Positions 1 through 9,184 of a stretch of 64,000 nt of DNA are shown piece after piece. Under the pieces are notes generated by a model. It saw nothing but the letters and a program-made list of their open reading frames with translations. It had not been told where the DNA came from and made no database searches. The translations under genes and the position numbers were made by a program. Every line of letters starts with the position of its first letter. Within the stretch, counting starts at the first letter, position 1. The DNA is taken from positions 4,401-68,400 of the forward strand of contig NZ_QLJH01000021.1 of the NCBI RefSeq assembly GCF_003951315.1. The letters run 5' to 3'. This stretch comes from Sphingomonas sp. S-NIH.Pt15_0812 (lineage in GTDB: Bacteria > Pseudomonadota > Alphaproteobacteria > Sphingomonadales > Sphingomonadaceae).

Positions 1-66
1 GGCGCGCTGCACGGCCGGTTCGTGCCGCTTCGCTTGCGCGGGGCGGCCGGGCGGGCCACAGGGTAG
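1..66 (+). CDS. C-terminal end of an upstream gene (partial)
   Basis: Frame 1 is open from the first base of the window to a TAG at 64-66 and would encode 21 residues ending LRLRGAAGRATG. The stop lies 28 bases before the GTG of chpT on the same strand, so this could be the end of a gene cotranscribed with it. The fragment is too short to assign to a family, and an open GC-rich frame of this length can occur by chance. Confidence 0.3.
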   Translation, partial: GALHGRFVPLRLRGAAGRATG

Positions 67-94
67 GGGACATGTCGTCCACAGGAACCCGCGC

Positions 95-748
95 GTGACC
101 ATCAGCCCCGTCGATTTCGCCAGCCTGCTCTGCTCGCGCCTGTGCCATGACCTGTTGTCGCCCGTCGGCGCGCTCAACAACGGGCTGGAGCTGATGGCGG
201 ACGAGACCGACCCGGCGATGCGCGAGCGTTGCATGGAGCTGCTGGCCGAAAGCGCCCGCACCTCCGCCAACAAGCTCAAATTCTTCCGCTTGGCGTTCGG
301 CGCGGCGGGTGGTTTCGGCGACCTGCTCGACCCGCGCGAGGCGCGCATCGCGATCGAGGGGCTGCTGAGCGATGCGCGCCGCACCCAGCTCGGCTGGATG
401 GTCGAGGCGGAGGCGCTGCCCAAGGCGGCGGTCAAGGTGCTGCTCAACCTGGCGATGATCGCCAATGAGGCGCTGGTGCGCGGCGGACAGCTGGACATCG
501 GTGCGGAGGCGGCCGGCGGCCGGATCGAGATCGTCGTGCGGATCGAGGGGCAGCGGATCATCCTCGATCCCGAACTGCGCGCGATGCTGACCGGCGGGCT
601 GGCGGCGAGCGCGCTCGTGTCGCGCACGGCGGCGGCCTATATGATCCACGAGCTGGTCGCGGGGTCGGGCGGCTCGGACGGATCGGTGATGATCTCCGAG
701 CCCGCGCCGAATGTGATGATTTTCGGGGCGGTGATGGTCGCCGGGTAA
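95..748 (+). CDS. chpT: Histidine phosphotransferase ChpT
   Basis: A 217-residue protein of the ChpT family, the dimeric phosphotransferases that in alphaproteobacteria carry phosphate from CckA to CtrA and CpdR. The N-terminal helix holds the family signature CHDLLSPVGALNNGLEL, with the predicted phospho-His at residue 18. The rest matches the degenerate kinase-like C-terminal domain, here without a readable ATP-binding glycine box. The start is GTG at 95. The ATG at 72 is in another frame and meets a stop after eight codons. cheA begins 53 bases downstream on the same strand, so the gene may belong to the chemotaxis operon. The family call is strong; that it serves CtrA here is inferred from relatives. 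Confidence 0.85.
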   Translation: MTISPVDFASLLCSRLCHDLLSPVGALNNGLELMADETDPAMRERCMELLAESARTSANKLKFFRLAFGAAGGFGDLLDPREARIAIEGLLSDARRTQLGWMVEAEALPKAAVKVLLNLAMIANEALVRGGQLDIGAEAAGGRIEIVVRIEGQRIILDPELRAMLTGGLAASALVSRTAAAYMIHELVAGSGGSDGSVMISEPAPNVMIFGAVMVAG

Positions 749-801
749 AGGCGGTCTTAACGTCTTTCGGGCCATGAGGGTGGTGGAACGCCCGGAGGCC
801 C

Positions 802-3126
802 ATGGACGAGCTGTTGCAGGATTTCACCGCCGAGACGCGCGAGACGCTGGAAGCGATCTCGGGCGAATTGGTCGCGTGGGAAGCCGATCCGACCGATCGC
901 GCCCGGCTGGATGCGATCTTCCGCTTCGTGCACACGGTGAAGGGCAGCTGCGGCTTCCTCGACCTGCCGCGCCTGGGTCGGCTGGCCCATGCGGCGGAGG
1001 ATGTGCTGGCGGCGGCGCGCGACGGGCTGCGTCAGCCCGATACCGCCCTGGTCAGCGCCGTGCTGGCGATCGTCGACCGGATCGGTGAGCTGAACGAGGC
1101 GATCGTGGCGGGGGCGCCGCTCGACGACAGCACCGACGACCTGCTGATCGCCGCGCTGGCGGCGGATGCCGCACCCGCCGCGCCCATATCCGGCACCGGG
1201 CCGTCGCGCACCGTGATCCGCAGCGTGCGGCTGGGCGTCGACCTGCTCGACCGGATGATGATCGGCATGTCGGACATGGTGCTGGCGCGCAACGAGCTGG
1301 CCCGCCGCCTGCGCGACACCACGCCCGACCCCCGGATCGAGGGTGCGCTCGAACGGCTGTCCGCCAGCGTCGCGGACATGCGCGACACCGTCACCCGCAC
1401 CCGGATGCAGCGGGTCGAGACGCTGTTCGCCGCCGTCCCCCGCATGGTGCGCGACAGCGCGGCGACGCTGGGCAAGAACGTCGCGTTGACCATCGAGGGC
1501 GCGGATGTCGAGCTGGACCGCGAGATGATCGAGCTGCTGCGGGATCCGCTGGTCCATATCATCCGCAACGCGGTCGACCATGGCATCGAGTCGCCCGCCG
1601 AGCGCCGCGCCGCCGGCAAGGCGGAGGCGGGGCGGCTGGTCCTGTGCGCCCGCCAGTCGGGCAACCGCATCCTGATCGAGATCGCCGATGACGGGCGCGG
1701 CATCGACACCGACCGGGTCGCCGCCAAGGCGGTCGCCGCCGGCCTCCACACGGAATCCGAGGTCGCGCGGATGGACGAGGCGCAGCGCGCCCGGCTGATC
1801 TTCCATGCCGGCCTGTCGAGCCGCGATACGGTGACCGACCTGTCCGGGCGCGGGGTCGGCATGGACGTGGTGCGCGCCAATATCGAACAGTTCGGCGGTC
1901 GCGTCGAGCTGCGCAACCAGCGCGGGCGCGGGCTGACCCTGACGCTCCAGGTGCCGCTGACCCTGTCGATCATCCCGACCATCGTCGTCGGCGTCGGCGA
2001 CCAGCGCTTCGCGGTGCCGCGCCAGGCGATCGAGGAGATCGTGTCGCTGACCGGCGGCGCGGTGCGGATCGATACGCTGGGCGGCCGCCAGGTGGCGACG
2101 GTGCGTGGCCGGCGGCTGCCGATGGTCGGCCTGGGCGCGGTGATGGGGATCGCAGACGAGGCGACCCGCGCGCTGGTGATCGTCTCCACCCGCGACGGCG
2201 ATTATGCGCTGGGGATCGACGCGGTGCTCGACAGCGAGGAACTGGTGGTGAAGCCGGCCGCGCCGGCGGTGATGGCCAGCGGCATCTATGCCGGGCAGAC
2301 CCTGCCCGACAGTGGATTGCCGCTGCTGCTGCTCGATTGCAGCGGCATCGCCACGGTCGCCGGCCTGCGCTTCGGCCTCGCCGCCGACGCGGTGGCGGAA
2401 GCAGGGGCGGCCGAAGCCCCCGGCATTCCGGCCCTGTGGTTCGACGATCTCGACGGGCGCCGCCGTGCGATCGCGCTGGCGGTGGTCGACCGGGTCGAAT
2501 CGGTCGCGGCGGAGGCGATCCGCTGGACCGGTGGCCGGCTGCACCTCGCGCTGGACGAGCGGGTGATCCCGCTGGTCGCGATGGGCGACGTGCCGGTCGC
2601 GGGCGAGGTCACGCTGTTGCGCCTGACCGATGGCCATGTGGAGCTGTTCTACGCCGTGGCGGAGGCGCAGGAGATCGTCCGCCTGCCCGCCGCCATGGCC
2701 CCGGCGCGCGGCCGACCGGGCATCGCCGGGGTGGTGGTGATCGAGGGCGAGCAGGTCGAACTGCTCGATCCGCACGCGCTGTTCGCGGGCGAGGTCCGGG
2801 CCCCCGCCAGCCGCCCCCTCTGCCATTTGCGATGCGACGGGACGGGATGGATGGACACCTTCCTGCGGCCGGTGCTGGAGGCGGCGGGCTATCGCTGCAC
2901 GACCGCGCCGGGGGGCGACGAGTCGGTGGCGGTGACGCTGGCGATGGAGGAGCTTGCGGCCGATGCCGGTGCCGGTGGCGATGTCGAACGATTGGTGCGG
3001 CTCAGCCGGCGTCCGCTCGGCCCGGCCGGCATCGGCAGCGGCGACACCACCGCGACCGTTTATCGCTATGACCGCGCCGCCCTGATCGCGGCGGTCGCCG
3101 AACGCGCCGGGAGGGCGGTGGCATGA
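802..3126 (+). CDS. cheA: Chemotaxis histidine kinase CheA with extra C-terminal domains
   Basis: CheA autophosphorylates on its HPt histidine under receptor control and passes phosphate to CheY and CheB. Visible domains: HPt about 1-110 with HTVKGS (His44); dimerisation helices about 135-205; HATPase about 210-375 with N box HIIRNAVDHGIE, G1 DDGRGID and G2 GRGVGMDVV; CheW-like regulatory domain about 378-515. No separate P2 domain is evident between HPt and dimerisation helices. After P5 comes a second CheW-like stretch about 540-635 and a receiver-like tail about 672-774 without an obvious acidic phosphorylation pocket. The ATG at 802 follows GGAGG. The stop overlaps the cheW start by four bases. 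Confidence 0.95.
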   Translation: MDELLQDFTAETRETLEAISGELVAWEADPTDRARLDAIFRFVHTVKGSCGFLDLPRLGRLAHAAEDVLAAARDGLRQPDTALVSAVLAIVDRIGELNEAIVAGAPLDDSTDDLLIAALAADAAPAAPISGTGPSRTVIRSVRLGVDLLDRMMIGMSDMVLARNELARRLRDTTPDPRIEGALERLSASVADMRDTVTRTRMQRVETLFAAVPRMVRDSAATLGKNVALTIEGADVELDREMIELLRDPLVHIIRNAVDHGIESPAERRAAGKAEAGRLVLCARQSGNRILIEIADDGRGIDTDRVAAKAVAAGLHTESEVARMDEAQRARLIFHAGLSSRDTVTDLSGRGVGMDVVRANIEQFGGRVELRNQRGRGLTLTLQVPLTLSIIPTIVVGVGDQRFAVPRQAIEEIVSLTGGAVRIDTLGGRQVATVRGRRLPMVGLGAVMGIADEATRALVIVSTRDGDYALGIDAVLDSEELVVKPAAPAVMASGIYAGQTLPDSGLPLLLLDCSGIATVAGLRFGLAADAVAEAGAAEAPGIPALWFDDLDGRRRAIALAVVDRVESVAAEAIRWTGGRLHLALDERVIPLVAMGDVPVAGEVTLLRLTDGHVELFYAVAEAQEIVRLPAAMAPARGRPGIAGVVVIEGEQVELLDPHALFAGEVRAPASRPLCHLRCDGTGWMDTFLRPVLEAAGYRCTTAPGGDESVAVTLAMEELAADAGAGGDVERLVRLSRRPLGPAGIGSGDTTATVYRYDRAALIAAVAERAGRAVA

Positions 3127-3554
3127 ACCGGAAGCTGTTTTTGCTGGCCTATGTCGCCGACCGCTGGGTCGCGATCGATGCCGGCGACGTCGATTCGGTG
3201 GTCGATATCGGCGGGATCGTCGCGGTGCCGCGCGCGCCGGGGGCGGTGCGCGGGCTGGCGGCCTTGCGCAGCCGCGTCGTGACGGTGATCGACACCCGGG
3301 TGACGCTGGGCCTGTCGCCGACCGCGACGCCCCGGCGGGCGGTGATCGCGCAGATCGACGGCCATCACTATGCCTTTCTGGTCGATGCGCTGGAGGACAT
3401 CGCGCCGTTCGAGCGGCATCCGCTGTCGGCCGGGCTGGCGCTGGACAGCGGCTGGGATGCCGCCGCCGCCGGCATCGTCGAGCGCGACGGCGAGCCGCTG
3501 CTGGTGATCGACCTCAAGGTGCTGGTTCCGGCGGCGGATCGCGCCGCCGCCTGA
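3123..3554 (+). CDS. cheW: Chemotaxis coupling protein CheW
   Basis: A single-domain CheW protein of 143 residues that links CheA to chemoreceptor tails in the signalling array. The sequence shows the beta-barrel pattern, with VPRAPGAVRGLAALRSRVVTVIDTR containing the usual conserved Gly and Arg of the coupling surface. Its ATG overlaps the cheA stop as ATGA, indicating translational coupling. The 143-residue length is a little short for the family but covers the whole fold. It sits between the kinase and its response regulator, so a role in the same array is expected. The partner receptors are not in the window. Confidence 0.92.
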   Translation: MNRKLFLLAYVADRWVAIDAGDVDSVVDIGGIVAVPRAPGAVRGLAALRSRVVTVIDTRVTLGLSPTATPRRAVIAQIDGHHYAFLVDALEDIAPFERHPLSAGLALDSGWDAAAAGIVERDGEPLLVIDLKVLVPAADRAAA

Positions 3555-3633
3555 TGGAAAGGCGAGGGGGATTAAGCCGATGCTTACTCCTTGCCATCTA
3601 GAAATATTGTGCCGCGTTACGGAAGGTGAACGG

Positions 3634-3999
3634 ATGAAGACGTGTCTGGTGGTCGATGACTCCAAGGTGATCCGCAAGGTCGCCCGCCATATCCTGGAGA
3701 CGCTGGCCTTCGAGGTGCGCGAGGCCTGTGACGGCCGCGAGGCGCTGGAGGCGTGTCGCGCCGCCGTGCCCGATGTGGTGCTGCTCGACTGGAACATGCC
3801 GGTGATGAGCGGCATGGATTTCCTGCGCGCGCTGCGCGATTCCGACCTGCCGCGCCGGCCCAAGGTGGTGTTCTGCACCACGGAGAACGGCATGGCCTAT
3901 ATCCGCGCGGCGATCGAGGCGGGGGCGGACGAATATGTCATGAAGCCGTTCGATCGCGAGACGCTGGAAAGCAAGCTGCAGATCGTCGGGCTGGCCTGA
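3634..3999 (+). CDS. cheY: Response regulator CheY
   Basis: A stand-alone receiver domain of 121 residues, the diffusible output of CheA that binds the flagellar switch. The acidic pair is in LVVDDSKV, the phospho-Asp in VLLDWNMPVMSG, the conserved Thr in FCTTEN and the Lys in YVMKPFD. The start at 3634 is preferred because GGAAGG lies at 3621-3626 and the protein then begins directly at the first beta strand. An in-frame ATG at 3580 would add 18 unrelated residues. The gap after cheW is 79 bases. Confidence 0.93.
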   Translation: MKTCLVVDDSKVIRKVARHILETLAFEVREACDGREALEACRAAVPDVVLLDWNMPVMSGMDFLRALRDSDLPRRPKVVFCTTENGMAYIRAAIEAGADEYVMKPFDRETLESKLQIVGLA

Positions 4000-4082
4000 C
4001 GCGACCCTGGTCCGCTTCGGAAGCCTCCTCTGGAATCGAGGTCATCCTGTCCCCGTCCCCCGCCTTTGACGACCCACCGGAT

Positions 4083-5165
4083 TTGCCGCCGCGCGTCCTG
4101 ATCGTCGACGATTCGGTCGTCGCGCGGGCGGTGCTGTCGCGGCTGATCGATGCGGGCGACCGGTTCATGGTGGCCGGCGCGGTCGGATCGGTGGCGGCGG
4201 CGCTGGATTTCCTGGGCCGGACCCGGGTCGACATCCTGTTGCTCGACGTGAACATGCCCGGCGTGGACGGGCTGACCGCCTTGCCCCAGTTGATCGCGGC
4301 CGGGCGGGGCGCGCGGATCGTCGTCGTTTCCTCCTCGGTCGGCGACGGCGCGGCGGCGACCGTGCAGGCGCTGGCGATGGGGGCGGCGGATACGCTGGTG
4401 AAGCCCGATACGGCGGCGCTGACCAGCGCCTTCGGTCGCACCCTGCTCGACCGGCTGGACCGGCTGATCGACCGGTCGCCGGCCGGCACCGGCATCGTCA
4501 TGGAGCCCGCCGCGTCGCCGTCGCGAAAGTCGGTCGCGCCGCCGCCCGGCCTGCCCGCGACGGTCGCGGCGGACCGCTCGTTCGATCTGGTCGCGATCGG
4601 CGCCTCGACCGGCGGCATCCATGCGCTGGGCCAGCTGTTGGGCCGCTTGCCCGCGACCTTCCGCGCGCCGGTGCTGGTGACCCAGCATCTGCCGGCCGCC
4701 TTCATGCCCTATTTCGCGGCGCAGCTCGCGACGATCTCCGGCCGCCCCTGCGACGTGGCGGAGGATCGGATGCGGATCCGCCCCGGCCGGCTGATCGTCG
4801 CACCCGGCGATGCGCATCTCCGCTGCGTCGCCCTGGGGGAACGGGGGGGAGACCGCGGTGCGGCCGTGAAGCTGTCGACCGCGCCGGCGGTCAGCGGCTG
4901 CCTGCCCTCGGTCGATCCGATGCTGGCGTCGCTGGCGGCGATCTACGGGGAGCGGCTGCTGGCGATCGTGCTCAGCGGCATGGGCCGCGACGGCGCGGAG
5001 GGGGCGGGCCATGTCCGCGCGGCAGGAGGACGGGTGATCGTACAGGATCAGGCGAGTTCGGTCGTTTGGGGTATGCCGGGCGCGGTCGTCGCGGCCGATC
5101 GCGCCGATGCGGTGCTGACCCCGGCGGCGATCCGCACGTTGCTGGTCGGCGGCGAGGCGCGGTGA
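4083..5165 (+). CDS. cheB: Chemotaxis response regulator, protein-glutamate methylesterase CheB
   Basis: CheB removes methyl groups from, and deamidates, receptor glutamates when phosphorylated. The N-terminal receiver has LIVDDS and the phospho-Asp in LLLDVNMPGVDG. The C-terminal esterase has the catalytic Ser in AIGASTGGI, His in TQHLP and Asp in SGMGRDG. The start is uncertain: the frame has no ATG or GTG between the cheY stop and the receiver. TTG at 4083 puts the start immediately before the first strand, while CTG at 4047 has a better GAGG ribosome site. The stop TGA shares one base with the ATG of cheR (TGATG). Confidence 0.93.
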   Translation: MPPRVLIVDDSVVARAVLSRLIDAGDRFMVAGAVGSVAAALDFLGRTRVDILLLDVNMPGVDGLTALPQLIAAGRGARIVVVSSSVGDGAAATVQALAMGAADTLVKPDTAALTSAFGRTLLDRLDRLIDRSPAGTGIVMEPAASPSRKSVAPPPGLPATVAADRSFDLVAIGASTGGIHALGQLLGRLPATFRAPVLVTQHLPAAFMPYFAAQLATISGRPCDVAEDRMRIRPGRLIVAPGDAHLRCVALGERGGDRGAAVKLSTAPAVSGCLPSVDPMLASLAAIYGERLLAIVLSGMGRDGAEGAGHVRAAGGRVIVQDQASSVVWGMPGAVVAADRADAVLTPAAIRTLLVGGEAR

Positions 5166-6013
5166 TGCCGAGCGCGACCACCCCGCCCGTCTCCAGCAAC
5201 GCGGCGGCGGTACTGGGCGCGCTGCTGGAAGCGCGGACCGGGCAGCAACTGGCCAGCTATCGCAGCTGGCGGCTGGATACCGCGCTGATCCCGTTGCTCC
5301 GCGAACGATCGCTCGACACGCTCGACCAGCTCGTCGCGCTGCTGCTCAACGGTCGCGATCCGGGGATCGGCGACCGCATCGTCGATGCGCTGGTCAATAG
5401 CGAGAGTTCCTTCTTCCGCGATTCGGCGGTCTTCGACCAGCTGGCCGAGGTGGTCGCCGCGCATGAGGGGGCCGGCCACCGCGTCCGGCTGTGGAGCGCG
5501 GGCTGCGCGACCGGGCAGGAGCCGTTGTCGCTGGCGATGCTCTTCGCCGAGCGACAGGCGGACAGCGGCGCTTCCATGCCGGAGATCGTCGCCACCGACG
5601 TGTCGGAACAGGCGCTGGCGCGTGCGCGCGCCGCGCGCTTCACCCAGTTCGAGATCCAGCGCGGCCTGCCGATCCGGCGGATGATGCGCTGGTTCGAGGG
5701 CGAGGGCGGCGACTGGCACGCGCGGCCCGAGCTGGTGCGGATGGTCCAGTTCCGCCGCCAGAACCTGGTCGCGGATCGGGCGCCGCCGGGCCGGTTCGAC
5801 CTGGTTCTGTGCCGCAACGTGCTGATCTATCTGTCGCCCGTCACCAAGGCGCGGGTCTTCGAGACACTGGCCCAGGCGCTTCGGCCCGGCGGCACGCTGG
5901 TGCTGGGCGCCGGCGAGACGGTGATCGGCCATAGCGACGCGTTCGAGCCGTGCCGGCGGTTCCGCGGCTTCTATCGCCGGGTCGATGGCGAGGAGAAGCT
6001 GGTCGCGGCATGA
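5165..6013 (+). CDS. cheR: Chemoreceptor glutamate methyltransferase CheR
   Basis: CheR methylates receptor glutamates with S-adenosylmethionine, opposing CheB. The protein of 282 residues has an N-terminal helical domain, including NSESSFFRD, and a methyltransferase domain with LWSAGCATGQEPLSLAM (SAM-binding glycine loop), EIVATDVSEQAL and LVLCRNVLIYL. The ATG at 5165 overlaps the cheB stop by one base. An in-frame GTG at 5162 is possible but less likely. It is the last gene of the chemotaxis run; the amidase 45 bases on has an unrelated function. Confidence 0.94.
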   Translation: MPSATTPPVSSNAAAVLGALLEARTGQQLASYRSWRLDTALIPLLRERSLDTLDQLVALLLNGRDPGIGDRIVDALVNSESSFFRDSAVFDQLAEVVAAHEGAGHRVRLWSAGCATGQEPLSLAMLFAERQADSGASMPEIVATDVSEQALARARAARFTQFEIQRGLPIRRMMRWFEGEGGDWHARPELVRMVQFRRQNLVADRAPPGRFDLVLCRNVLIYLSPVTKARVFETLAQALRPGGTLVLGAGETVIGHSDAFEPCRRFRGFYRRVDGEEKLVAA

Positions 6014-6058
6014 TCATGCCGTCTTGCCGTCGAAACAGTTTCGGGCCAACGGTCGGTC

Positions 6059-6748
6059 ATGACGATCATCGATACGCCCTCGCCCAATTGGGACGAGCGA
6101 ACGCTCCCCGTGTCGATGATCGTGCTCCACTATACGGGGATGCAGGACGCCGACAGCGCGATCGCGCGGTTGCGCGATCCGGCGGCGAAGGTGTCGTGCC
6201 ATTATCTGGTCGCCGAGGACGGCACCATCATGCGCATGGTCGACGAGGACAAGCGCGCCTGGCACGCGGGAAAGTCGCACTGGCGCAGCATCGACGACGT
6301 GAACTCCGCCAGCATCGGCATCGAGATCGTCAATCCCGGCCATGACTGGGGCTATCGGCCGTTCCCGGACGAACAGGTCGCGGCGGTGATCCGGCTGGTG
6401 ATGGCGGTGAAGGACCGGCACGGCATCACGCGCGGCAACATCGTCGGCCATTCGGATATCGCCCCCGCCCGCAAGCGCGATCCGGGCGAGCTGTTTCCCT
6501 GGCACAGCCTGGCGCGGCTGCGGCTGGCGCTGCCCCGCCCGACCAAGAACCTGCTCGACCCGAAATGGAGCGAGGCCGGCTTCTGCCTGGCGCTGGAGCG
6601 GTTCGGCTATGACGTGTCGGACCGGATGGCGGCGATCATGGCCTTCCAGCGTCGCTTCCGCCCCGAAATGATCGATGGCGAGATCGATGCGGAATGCCGC
6701 ATGATCCTGCTCGCGCTGCTGCTTCCCAAACCGCAAGGCGACGACTAA
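6059..6748 (+). CDS. N-acetylmuramoyl-L-alanine amidase (AmiD-like)
   Basis: Zn-dependent Amidase_2-type enzyme that cuts the bond between N-acetylmuramic acid and the peptide stem, typically on cell-wall fragments. Visible active-site parts: VLHYTGM (zinc His), SCHYLVAEDG, RAWHAG, the catalytic Glu in SIGIEIVN, and the second zinc His and Asp in VGHSDIAPARKRDPG. The C-terminal 60 residues, with ALERFGYDVSD and AFQRRFRP, match a peptidoglycan-binding helical module. No signal peptide is visible, so it is either cytoplasmic (recycling) or exported by another route. The ATG at 6059 is the first in-frame start. Confidence 0.9.
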   Translation: MTIIDTPSPNWDERTLPVSMIVLHYTGMQDADSAIARLRDPAAKVSCHYLVAEDGTIMRMVDEDKRAWHAGKSHWRSIDDVNSASIGIEIVNPGHDWGYRPFPDEQVAAVIRLVMAVKDRHGITRGNIVGHSDIAPARKRDPGELFPWHSLARLRLALPRPTKNLLDPKWSEAGFCLALERFGYDVSDRMAAIMAFQRRFRPEMIDGEIDAECRMILLALLLPKPQGDD

Positions 6749-6757
6749 GGAGGCCGC

Positions 6758-7126
<369 letters not shown>

Positions 7127-7176
7127 ATTTTCTCCCCGTCGCGGCACCAAGGGTGCATCGACGAGGGGAACGGGTG

Positions 7177-9168
7177 ATGAAGAGCGGATTTGCGATCGGC
7201 GCGGCGGTGCTGGCGATCGGGGGGGCGGCGGTCCCGGTTCCCGTCGTTGCGCAACAGCCCGCGCGTACCGTGCAGCAGGACTTCGAAGCCGCGACCGCGC
7301 TGTCGGAGAAGCCCGAAAGCCGCGCGGCCGCGCTTGCCGCCTGGCAGGCGCTGGAAACGCGCACCAAGGCCGGCACCCGCAGCCATGCCATCGTCCAGGT
7401 CCGCAAGGGCAGCATCCTGTTCCGGCTCCACCGTTACGACGAAGCGATCGCGGCTCTGCGCGCGGGATTGGCCGGCCTGCCGGCACGCGATGCCAGCTTG
7501 GCCGAGGACCGGGTGATGGCCCAGCTCGAACTGGGGGCGATCGCGGTGGAGACGCTCGACTATGCCGGGGCGGCCAGCACCTATGCGGCGGCCGAGGCGG
7601 CGGCGACCGCGCCGGGCGAGAAGCTGGGCGCGCAATTGTCGTTGGTTCATGTGCAGACCTTCGTCGATCCGGCGGCCGCCCGCGCGACGATGGGACGGAT
7701 CGACGCGCTGGCTGCGCGGACCAAGCTGGCCTCGGATGCGCGCGGGCTGATCGAACAGCGCCGCGCCGAACTGCAGATGAACACCAACGACCTGCCCGCC
7801 GCGAAGGCGAGCGCGATCCGGGCGGTCAGTGCCATGGGCGGCCTGACCGAGCGGACGTCGATCGGGGATGTCGGCGCCCGTTCGGACGCCGCGATCGCGT
7901 TATTGCTGACCGGCAACCGCGAGGAGGCGCGCCGCTACATGGCGATGACCGGAGCCGGTCGCCTGCCCAAGGGGCGGTTCAACATCGCGCAGCAACTCGC
8001 CGCCCCGGATTGCGGGGGTGAAGCGGGGTTGAAGCCCGACGACATGGCCGTGGTGCAATTCAGCATCGCCGAGGATGGCTCGACCCAGTCCGTGACGCCC
8101 ATCTATTCGAGCGGGGGCGGGAAGGTCGCCCTGGCCTTCGCGCAGGCGGTGCGCGACTGGTCATGGCCGGTCGAGGATGTCGCGGCCCTTCCGACCTTCT
8201 TCCGATACAATGCGCGGGTCGAGATGCGGTGCTCGACCGCCTTTCCCCGCCCGGCGATCAGCGACAGCTTCGACCAGGCGCTGGCCGCCTGGCTGACCGA
8301 AAAGGGTGCGCCCGTCACCCTGGTCGCGGACGGCAGCGATGCCTTGGCGCTGCCGGCGCAACGGGCCGCCCTGGCGACGGCCGAGGCGCGAGACCCCAAG
8401 TCGCTCGCAGTGCTGGCGGCGCTCATCACGCTCGCCAACAACCGCGTCGTGCCGCGCGAGGAGCGATCGTCGCTGTACGAGCGTGGCCTCGCCATCGCCG
8501 AGGCGAATGCGGTGCCGCCGCTGCCACGCCTGGCCCTGGAACTGCCGGCCGCGGCCTATCGGTCCGCCGATGATCGCAAGGACCAGTTCCAGCGCGCCGT
8601 CACGCCCTTGTTGAACAAGCCCTTCTATGCGGATGATCCGCAAGCGCGCGCGGCGCTGCGGCTGGCGTTGGTCGACCATGTCGATTCGAAGCGGGCAAGC
8701 GCGAACAGGGATCGCGAGATCATCCTGCGCCAAGTCGTCGATGACGCGGCCCTGGCCAAGGACGACCCGTTGAAAGTGGGCGCGCTGGTACGCCTCGCCT
8801 CGTTGCAGATCGAAGCCGGCAAGCCCGACGCCGCCCGCTCCGCCTTCGCGATGACCGGCCTGAATGCTCAGCAATGCGCCGTGCTCGATGCGCGCCCCCG
8901 GATGGTGTCCACGCCGGGAGCGGAAGCCTTCCCGCAAGAGGCGCAGGCCTGGGGCTTCGAAGGCTGGACCCAGGTGCAGTATGACATCGGCGCGGATGGC
9001 CGCACCTCCGAACCGCGCACCCTGCTCAGCTATCCGCCCTTCATCTTCTCGCAGGCGGCGAGCGACTTCATGGGCAGGGCGCGTTTCGCCAAGACCTATC
9101 GGCCCGATGGCGGCCTAGGCTGTGGCGGCAATGTCCAGCGGATCAGCTTCCAGATCCCCGGCAAATAA
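7177..9168 (+). CDS. Secreted repeat protein with TonB_C-like ends
   Basis: A protein of 663 residues beginning with a signal peptide (MKSGFAIGAAVLAIGGAAVP, cut near VVAQQP). Residues about 30-270 are Ala-rich helices with TPR-like spacing. A stretch near residues 285-350, with VVQFSIAEDGSTQSVTP, and the last 80 residues, with VQYDIGADGRTSEPRTLLS and FMGRARF, both follow the beta-alpha-beta pattern of TonB C-terminal domains, with paired cysteines around them. Start ATG 7177 is chosen for the signal peptide; the frame is open further upstream through rnpB. Typical TonB has a membrane anchor and a Pro-rich linker, and both are missing. The function is unknown, and a periplasmic site is inferred. 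Confidence 0.75.
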   Translation: MKSGFAIGAAVLAIGGAAVPVPVVAQQPARTVQQDFEAATALSEKPESRAAALAAWQALETRTKAGTRSHAIVQVRKGSILFRLHRYDEAIAALRAGLAGLPARDASLAEDRVMAQLELGAIAVETLDYAGAASTYAAAEAAATAPGEKLGAQLSLVHVQTFVDPAAARATMGRIDALAARTKLASDARGLIEQRRAELQMNTNDLPAAKASAIRAVSAMGGLTERTSIGDVGARSDAAIALLLTGNREEARRYMAMTGAGRLPKGRFNIAQQLAAPDCGGEAGLKPDDMAVVQFSIAEDGSTQSVTPIYSSGGGKVALAFAQAVRDWSWPVEDVAALPTFFRYNARVEMRCSTAFPRPAISDSFDQALAAWLTEKGAPVTLVADGSDALALPAQRAALATAEARDPKSLAVLAALITLANNRVVPREERSSLYERGLAIAEANAVPPLPRLALELPAAAYRSADDRKDQFQRAVTPLLNKPFYADDPQARAALRLALVDHVDSKRASANRDREIILRQVVDDAALAKDDPLKVGALVRLASLQIEAGKPDAARSAFAMTGLNAQQCAVLDARPRMVSTPGAEAFPQEAQAWGFEGWTQVQYDIGADGRTSEPRTLLSYPPFIFSQAASDFMGRARFAKTYRPDGGLGCGGNVQRISFQIPGK

Positions 9169-9184
9169 CCGCCAGCCTCCCCGC

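Noticed and set aside
757..2826. Long minus-strand frame (about 689 codons) opposite cheA
   Set aside because: Composition is Arg/Gln/His-rich as expected for the complement of a GC-rich gene. No family motifs are present, and cheA on the plus strand has a full set.
3753..4082. Upstream extension of the cheB frame through cheY
   Set aside because: Overlaps the conserved cheY coding sequence in another frame and is Arg/Gly-rich. cheB must start near its receiver domain.
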